Assembly (NCBI GenBank): GCA_035942915.1
Contig: DASZCR010000122.1
Location: 1 to 52,537, forward strand
Origin: DASZCR01 sp035942915
GTDB lineage: Bacteria > Acidobacteriota > Blastocatellia > Pyrinomonadales > Pyrinomonadaceae
Direction of reading: 5' to 3'
DNA length: 52,537 bases
Of this stretch, positions 47,753-52,537 are shown piece after piece. Made by a program: the position numbers and the translations under genes. The stretch's first letter is position 1. Every line of letters begins with the position of its first letter. Under the pieces are notes generated by a model that was not told the origin of the DNA, made no database searches, and worked only from the letters and a program-made list of their open reading frames with translations.

Positions 47753-48186
47753 AAATTTCGGAACCCTCAGTATCAGGTGTCGTGAAAGTCTATGTCCAAT
47801 CAGATGGTCGGCCGTTGGCTCCGCCATAAGCAGTTCTCCAATGGTGGAATCACTTTAGAGAAGGCTCTGAAAACTGCCGACTCATGCCGCAAGTGGTTGA
47901 TGACAAATACCATAGGGCGAGGCAAGGACGCGGGGAAGAATTTTGTTGCTTTCAACTACATTGAAGCTATAATTCCGTTGTTGCTGCTGTCTTGGGCCAC
48001 CTCACGAGGCTGTCCTTATTCTGGCTTCCTCATATATTGGCAGATTTTTCTGAGCCACATATGTCAGGCGTTAAGCATCATAGTCGAGCTTTCAGAGAGC
48101 GAGCCTCATTCTCAGGGCAAACGCGCGCTCACTCCAACATGCTGCCGCCAGCATGGCACTAACTGCTTCAAGGAATTATCTTAGCC
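47753..48186. other. A/T-richer spacer before the AraC-type gene
   Basis: 434 bases. A 130-codon frame (47792-48184, plus strand) is open here, but it has no ribosome-binding site, a mixed composition and no recognisable motif, so I do not call it a gene. The last bases hold AAGGA, 12 bases before the ATG of the AraC-type gene. No promoter boxes were convincing. Confidence 0.5.
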
Positions 48187-48543
48187 ATGGACCGGCGAGT
48201 GCAAACCGTTATCGTCTGGATGCATGATAATCTTCACCGCGACGTGTCAATCGAGGAATTGGCGCGGCTGGTGAACCTCTCATCCTCACGTCTGCGCCAC
48301 GTGTTTAAAGTCGAGACCAACGTCTCCCTCTATCATTACCTGAAATTGCTCAGGATGAAGCGAGCCAAAGACTTACTGGCAACCACGCTTCTTACCGTGA
48401 AGGAGGTGCGTGTCAGTGTGGGCGTGCAGAATAAAGCTCACTTCACGCAATATTTCAAAGAGACTTACGGGATGACCCCGGTGCAGTTCAGACGGACGTT
48501 AGACATGACCCAGCCGCCGGAAAAGTACTTGATAGACAAATAG
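48187..48543 (+). CDS. AraC-type transcriptional regulator, DNA-binding domain only
   Basis: A 118-residue protein made up almost entirely of the AraC/XylS double helix-turn-helix. The first helix pair is DVSIEELARLVNLSSSRLRHVFKVETNVSLYHYLKLLRMKRAKDLL. The second is VKEVRVSVGVQNKAHFTQYFKETYGMTPVQFRR, with the conserved G-x-x-P-x-x-F/Y-R end. No ligand-binding domain is present, so it either lacks an effector or depends on a partner. It precedes the modification genes by 600 bases and is on the same strand. It is a candidate regulator of them, by position only. Confidence 0.9.
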   Translation: MDRRVQTVIVWMHDNLHRDVSIEELARLVNLSSSRLRHVFKVETNVSLYHYLKLLRMKRAKDLLATTLLTVKEVRVSVGVQNKAHFTQYFKETYGMTPVQFRRTLDMTQPPEKYLIDK

Positions 48544-49143
48544 TCATTTTGGATACCAGATAGCCTGATAGGATACCTAATTTGTCTTGCAGTAGACGAA
48601 GATAGAAAGATATTTTATCGCAGCATCAAGCATTGGTTCTGTGCGAGTCATACATTGCACGCTGTTTACCAAGCCAAAGTCCGTTGGGTACTACCAGAAG
48701 GAACACAAATCCATCTCACACATTCTCATATAGAGGACGTTTGTCAGTCCCGCACTGGCATTAAACTACTTTACGCTGTCTGCTCAGTATCATAAGTAAG
48801 CTCTCACGCCCCGGGACATTAGCCTGACAATGTAATGGTCTCTGACCGAAGGTCGGACGCAGCTTGATATATAGCGCGGCCTCGATGCCGTCGTCCCTTC
48901 ACCTCATGCGCATAGACATCAGCTAGCTCTGCGAGCTTGATGAACAGCATGAGCGTGTTGCCAATAATGTCGGATGCGCACGCTCTATTGCAGCGTACGA
49001 TAACTACCTCGCTGTCTTGAACTTCAGAATGTGGCGGCCTCTTTGTCTGATGACATAAGGAGTTGCCATCCCATACCGACTTCCGCCGGTGCCCAAAAGT
49101 CAGTGAACTCCTAAAAGAAAGGGCAGTAATCTGCATAAAAGCT
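48544..49143. other. Gene-free stretch upstream of the peptide-modification locus
   Basis: 600 bases of moderate A/T content. The plus strand offers no supportable gene; a TTG at 49063 in frame with the next gene is directly abutted by AGGAG and so is badly placed. On the minus strand, 48819-49062 reads in one open frame (ending LADVYAHEVKGRRHRGRAIY and ETITLSG) that looks protein-like. Its 5' part would run antisense into the next gene, so it may be a gene relic. No promoter is assigned. Confidence 0.45.
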
Positions 49144-50568
49144 ATGGAAAAAGTACTCTCTTTTAGCTTCCCGCAACTGTCTGTCGAGGATGAGGTCATA
49201 CTGCGCCGGGCTATCAGAGCCCAGAGGGCACAGGTCTTAAATAATACTCTTGAGAAGGCGAAGTCGCCGGAGTTGTACGAGAGACTCGGCGAGCGGCGGG
49301 TGCAAGCGGTGCATACCTTTCTGGCGGAGATGATTCTTCTGTCCAACCAGAACCCTGATTTGTTTTGGCAGATAACAGATCACTGGGCGACATCGTTCTT
49401 GCTTTCCCGTTTGTATGACCAGTATGGCCCTACCGACCCCGTCCAGCTCAATAAGCTGGTCAGCAATCTGAATGGCCTGCTGTTGTTCGAGAGGCTGCTC
49501 AACGGGACACTGGAAAGCCCGGCTACTTATATTACGTACGTGGATGCGAATGGCCGTATACACGGTCTATTGCACGACACCTCTCTGGAATTCAAAGACG
49601 AAGCTTTCAATGGGAAGGAAGTCGAGTGGGTCTGTTCCGCGTCTGAGGCCTCCGTGCGCTTTGCTGATAAGGATGAGCCGGAGTTCACCATTCCGCTTCC
49701 CTTGAAGGCCAATCAATTCGTGGAGTTTTATCCGCTGGCGAGTTCCGACATGACGGGCTTTCCGGTGCTCGAAGAGACAGTCGTCTGGGGAAGACCCAAG
49801 ACCCTGCTCGAAGGAACCTACGAGAACTCTGACAATACGGAAGAGGGCTGGAATCCGCTCAGTCTGAAGGACAGTCTGGCTAAAGCTCAGACGGTGATTA
49901 AAAACGTGTGGCCGGAGGCCTACGGTTGGCTCGAAACCCTCATCCCGGCCTTCGTCGACATGGGTGTGCCGCCGAGCAGGTCTATGCGGTTCTCTTCATC
50001 CTACGACCCCGGCTCGCCCATCTTCATGTCCCGCGTCGATAATCATCTGGCTCACGCCGAAGATGTGCTTCATGAGATTCAGCATCATCGTCTGCTCCTT
50101 TTTGCCGATACCCCACACTTCAAATCCTGGAGAGACCAAAGGCAAATCTACGCATCGCCTTACAGGCAAGACCCGCGTCCCCTGCGCGGCTTAATCATCG
50201 GCATCCATGCGTTTTTAACGGTCAACGAACTCAAAAAGAGAGTGCTGGAAAAGCAGGCCGGGGCAGAGTTTCTGCACCGGGAAATGACCGAAACGCATTA
50301 CATGAATCTCTTTGCCTTCCGCACAATCCTCGAACACGAAGAGTTCGGCGACTACGGAAAGCAACTCTTCGTACAGATGGGACGCGCACTCGCTGACCAC
50401 CACACGGTCATTAAATCCTTCGCAACGTCTGAGATGGGGAGAGTCGCCGAGGAGAAGTTGCTCGGCCACATCGCCGTGGTGGAGCAACAGAGTTCAGAGA
50501 TACAGAACACGACTCCCATCTACAGAAACTGGGATGAAACTGCGCGTCTCGCCGCCACACTCAACTAG
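49144..50568 (+). CDS. HExxH-type peptide beta-hydroxylase family protein
   Basis: A 474-residue protein of the family first defined by an HExxH motif in peptide-modification loci and later described as 2-oxoglutarate-dependent peptide beta-hydroxylases. The core is EDVLHEIQHHRLLLF, with metal ligands H310 and H314 and E311. ASPYRQDPRPLRGLIIGIHAFLTV (about 337-360) carries the conserved SP-x-R-x-DPRP and a further histidine (H355), the probable third ligand. The N-terminal 270 residues are helical then beta-rich and may bind the peptide leader. The start at 49144 (MEKVLSFSFP) is preferred over a TTG 81 bases upstream because of better family-like sequence, although its ribosome-binding site is weak. 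The radical SAM gene follows after 43 bases. Codon use is less GC-rich than in the rest of the window. Confidence 0.82.
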   Translation: MEKVLSFSFPQLSVEDEVILRRAIRAQRAQVLNNTLEKAKSPELYERLGERRVQAVHTFLAEMILLSNQNPDLFWQITDHWATSFLLSRLYDQYGPTDPVQLNKLVSNLNGLLLFERLLNGTLESPATYITYVDANGRIHGLLHDTSLEFKDEAFNGKEVEWVCSASEASVRFADKDEPEFTIPLPLKANQFVEFYPLASSDMTGFPVLEETVVWGRPKTLLEGTYENSDNTEEGWNPLSLKDSLAKAQTVIKNVWPEAYGWLETLIPAFVDMGVPPSRSMRFSSSYDPGSPIFMSRVDNHLAHAEDVLHEIQHHRLLLFADTPHFKSWRDQRQIYASPYRQDPRPLRGLIIGIHAFLTVNELKKRVLEKQAGAEFLHREMTETHYMNLFAFRTILEHEEFGDYGKQLFVQMGRALADHHTVIKSFATSEMGRVAEEKLLGHIAVVEQQSSEIQNTTPIYRNWDETARLAATLN

Positions 50569-50611
50569 TCCATAACCGCAGCAACTCTTCACTGAAAGTT
50601 CGAGGTGCTCC

Positions 50612-52081
50612 ATGCGAATCGAAGGACGGCGCTACAGGGACGAATGGCTCCCGAATACATATCCCTCAAAAAAGGTTGGTGAGCGTTACGTCAGAATCTC
50701 TCGCACAGGGAAGACGCAAATCCTCACCGAAGAAGAAGATGCTCAGTTTAATGAGTTCTTCATGGACGCCGACCTGTTCGCGCGTCTGGAGAGAACCGGG
50801 CACATTATTACGGCGCAAAATGCGGCCGAGGTAATGGAGAGCCTGAAGATGTGGCTGAAAGGGTCTTATGACGGGCCGCAGTTGCATATCGTGGTCGCCA
50901 CGAAGCGCTGTAATCTGGATTGCACGTATTGCCACATGAACCCGGAGCCTGTCTCATCCAGCAAGAACGTCTACGACCTCCAACCTGATGTTGCCAAGAA
51001 TATCGCCCGCTTCATCCTTGAGTCTCCCAATCCGAGGATTGATGTCGAGTTTCAGGGCGGAGAGGCTTTTCTGAATTTCCCCGGCATGGTCAACTTCGTC
51101 GAAGAGATTACCAGACAGAACGAGTCGGTCGGGAAAAAAATAAGGTTCACTGTCGTCAGCAACCTGATGGTCGCGACCGACGAACAGATGGCCTATTGCC
51201 ACGCCAACAACATACAGGTGGCCTACACCCTCAACGGCCCCAGAGAAATGCACAATTTCTTCCGCATCAGCCGCAGCGGTCAGGGTTCTTACGACATGGT
51301 GATGCGGAAAATGGAGCATTTTAAAGAGAAATTTCCGGGACTCTTAGCGCCCTACCCCCTCTGCGTCATCACTGCGGACAACGCTCGCAACATCCGCAGC
51401 ATGCTCGACTTCTATTACGGGTTAGGTTTTAGAGACCTGGGAATAATCAACCTCAAACATCTGGGGAATGCTGCGAGCAGAGACATCCGCTTCGACGCAC
51501 GCGAGTTCACTCATCACTACATCGAGGCGCTCGATTACATCTACGAGAAGAACAAGGAACTCGGCGAGTCGTATGGCGAAAGACTCGTCAAAGTAGCTCT
51601 GGGGAAGATTTTCGGGGCTACCGATGTCTCCTACATCGACTGGCGCAATCCTATCGGATATGTCAATGGGGCGCTCGTCTACGATTACGACGGAGAGATT
51701 CTTCCGGCCGACGAAGCACGCTCGCTGAGAGATGTCTTCACGCTGGGCAACGTCATGAACACCTCTTACGACGAGTTGATTCGTAAGAAGGAGACTTTTA
51801 AGACCGTCAATCTCTCTCTGCGAGACCGTGACGAGGTTTGTCGTGAATGTGCGTATAACCCCTACTGCGGCGTCTCTCCGGTCATTCACTATGGGAAGAC
51901 GGGCGAGCTTAGTCCGAAGCCGCACGTCTCCGACGAGTGTCTGATGGTCATTGCCATCCTCGATTGGGTCTTCAAGAAACTGATAGAAGACCCCATCCCG
52001 CTCGTGCACATGATTCCGGGACTCGGCGAACACCTGCTAGGAAGCATGGAAGAGGCCACTGCGGAAGTAGCTGTGATGTAG
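50612..52081 (+). CDS. Radical SAM peptide maturase with a reduced SPASM domain (HxsB-like)
   Basis: A 489-residue protein. The radical SAM cluster motif CNLDCTYC places C100, C104 and C107 on the 4Fe-4S cluster. EFQGGEAFLNF (146-156) is the SAM-binding GGE region, and YTLNGPREMHN a later barrel strand. The N-terminal 90 residues fit a peptide-recognition-type domain. At the C-terminus, CRECAYNPYC (410, 413, 419) and DEC (443) match four SPASM cysteines. The residues where SPASM proteins usually have two further cysteines upstream (NPIG near 348, LPADE near 366) are not cysteine, and the one after YCG is absent too. The overall order resembles HxsB of the His-Xaa-Ser systems. GAGGTG lies 6 bases before the ATG. 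Confidence 0.88.
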   Translation: MRIEGRRYRDEWLPNTYPSKKVGERYVRISRTGKTQILTEEEDAQFNEFFMDADLFARLERTGHIITAQNAAEVMESLKMWLKGSYDGPQLHIVVATKRCNLDCTYCHMNPEPVSSSKNVYDLQPDVAKNIARFILESPNPRIDVEFQGGEAFLNFPGMVNFVEEITRQNESVGKKIRFTVVSNLMVATDEQMAYCHANNIQVAYTLNGPREMHNFFRISRSGQGSYDMVMRKMEHFKEKFPGLLAPYPLCVITADNARNIRSMLDFYYGLGFRDLGIINLKHLGNAASRDIRFDAREFTHHYIEALDYIYEKNKELGESYGERLVKVALGKIFGATDVSYIDWRNPIGYVNGALVYDYDGEILPADEARSLRDVFTLGNVMNTSYDELIRKKETFKTVNLSLRDRDEVCRECAYNPYCGVSPVIHYGKTGELSPKPHVSDECLMVIAILDWVFKKLIEDPIPLVHMIPGLGEHLLGSMEEATAEVAVM

Positions 52082-52503
52082 CCGTCCGTGCTTTTTCAGG
52101 CGACAGGCGAGGGGGCGTGGGGCCGCATCGATGAAGTCTCGGCGGCAAGAAGGGTCCGCGACAGGCGACCGCAAGCGTGCTTCTCCCCTGACCTCGGAAG
52201 AAACTGTTTTCAACCGCTCCGTCAAACACGAATCAATGCTGATGCTATCAATCGTCTCTGATGCTCACCCAGTCATGAGAGGTGGGTCATTTACTGACAG
52301 TTGTGATGGTCGGGCTGCGGAAGGGCGCAGCATCCATATTCAATGCTCAATATTGTCGAACCTCACGATTCCGCAGACAGTGTGCTGCTCTATGCACACC
52401 GACACGTCATCGCGGGTGCTGACAATTTTAGAGTGCTTAGCTCCAGAGTCAGACAACTGATGCTGCCTGCTCTGGGAAGTATAACAACTGAAAGGAGAAC
52501 AGT
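52082..52503 (+). other. Spacer between the radical SAM gene and the last ORF
   Basis: 422 bases with no supportable gene. A 109-codon frame (52131-52460) has no ribosome-binding site and no recognisable feature. GCGACAGGCGA occurs twice near the beginning (about 52099 and 52158). A terminator or promoter was not identified with confidence. In such loci the precursor peptide often has its own promoter, so this spacer is where one would be sought. Confidence 0.4.
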
Positions 52504-52537
52504 ATGCCAGACAACACGCAACTCGACAACGAACAGA
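52504..52537 (+). CDS. 5' end of an ORF, candidate RiPP precursor peptide
   Basis: An ATG at 52504 is preceded by AAGGAG with 6 bases of spacing, one of the best ribosome-binding sites in this region. The visible codons give MPDNTQLDNEQ, a hydrophilic start compatible with a leader peptide. The window ends after 34 bases, so nothing more can be said. Position after two peptide-modifying enzymes makes a precursor a natural guess, but a transport or other accessory gene is equally possible. Confidence 0.5.
   Translation, partial: MPDNTQLDNEQ

Noticed and set aside
47792..48184. 130-codon plus-strand frame before the AraC-type gene
   Set aside because: It has no ribosome-binding site, mixed composition and no recognisable domain; it is compatible with chance in an A/T-richer spacer.
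52131..52460. 109-codon frame after the radical SAM gene, considered as precursor peptide
   Set aside because: No Shine-Dalgarno sequence, no leader-core division and irregular composition. The ORF at 52504 is better placed.

Overview
The window reads as chromosomal DNA of a GC-rich, Gram-negative bacterium. A lipopolysaccharide-type ABC exporter, an O-antigen ligase family protein and an outer-membrane beta-barrel protein point to an outer membrane. The mix of very GC-rich coding sequence, large TPR and ankyrin proteins, a Hanks-type kinase with an envelope sensor domain, GlnE-regulated glutamine synthetase and a deoxyhypusine-synthase-like gene in a polyamine cluster suggests Acidobacteriota, perhaps the Blastocatellia. 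That placement is inference; no rRNA or other marker gene is present. No tRNA, rRNA, CRISPR array, insertion sequence or prophage was recognised.

Layout. 0-4.2 kb: the 3' end of gatA, then an ECF sigma factor, a single-pass membrane protein (possible anti-sigma factor), a secreted protein and a beta-barrel protein in tight order. 4.2-9.1 kb: small unknowns, an SRPBCC protein and a large secreted M14 metallopeptidase. 9.2-14.3 kb: glnE, a GNAT acetyltransferase and glnA, with the conserved adenylylation tyrosine in GlnA. 14.7-18.8 kb: a polyamine cluster (arginine decarboxylase, deoxyhypusine-synthase-like protein, agmatinase) that should turn arginine into putrescine and probably a larger polyamine. 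18.9-31.5 kb: housekeeping and signalling genes, namely an orphan ABC ATPase, an alkaline-phosphatase-superfamily protein, a TPR protein, threonine synthase, a HAD phosphatase, a cyclophilin, a Ser/Thr kinase with an AMIN-like tail, a 12-repeat ankyrin protein, thiD and thiE.

31.5-45.7 kb: a long TPR protein, then a surface polysaccharide locus. It holds an O-antigen ligase family protein with an inserted PDZ-like domain, a Wzm-type permease, a Wzt-type ATPase with a C-terminal glycan-binding-type extension, several methyltransferases (one with a long coiled coil, one fused to a glycosyltransferase) and glycosyltransferases. 46-48.5 kb: a secreted alpha/beta hydrolase, a possible lipoprotein and a short AraC-type regulator.

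48.5-52.5 kb: a visibly less GC-rich stretch with a candidate ribosomal-peptide (RiPP) modification locus. A stand-alone HExxH peptide beta-hydroxylase-type protein is followed by a radical SAM maturase resembling HxsB. After a 422-base spacer, a new ORF with a strong ribosome-binding site starts 34 bases before the window ends. The radical SAM protein keeps the ligands expected for one auxiliary iron-sulfur cluster and lacks those for the other. This is the best candidate here for a little-described system.

A second theme is a set of gene-end hairpins. At least seven spacers carry long inverted repeats whose arms are made of degenerate 7-8-base tandem units (GTGATAG-, GTGACAA- or GACTCAT-like). 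The unit differs between sites while the two arms at one site agree. Most sit directly on or next to a stop codon.
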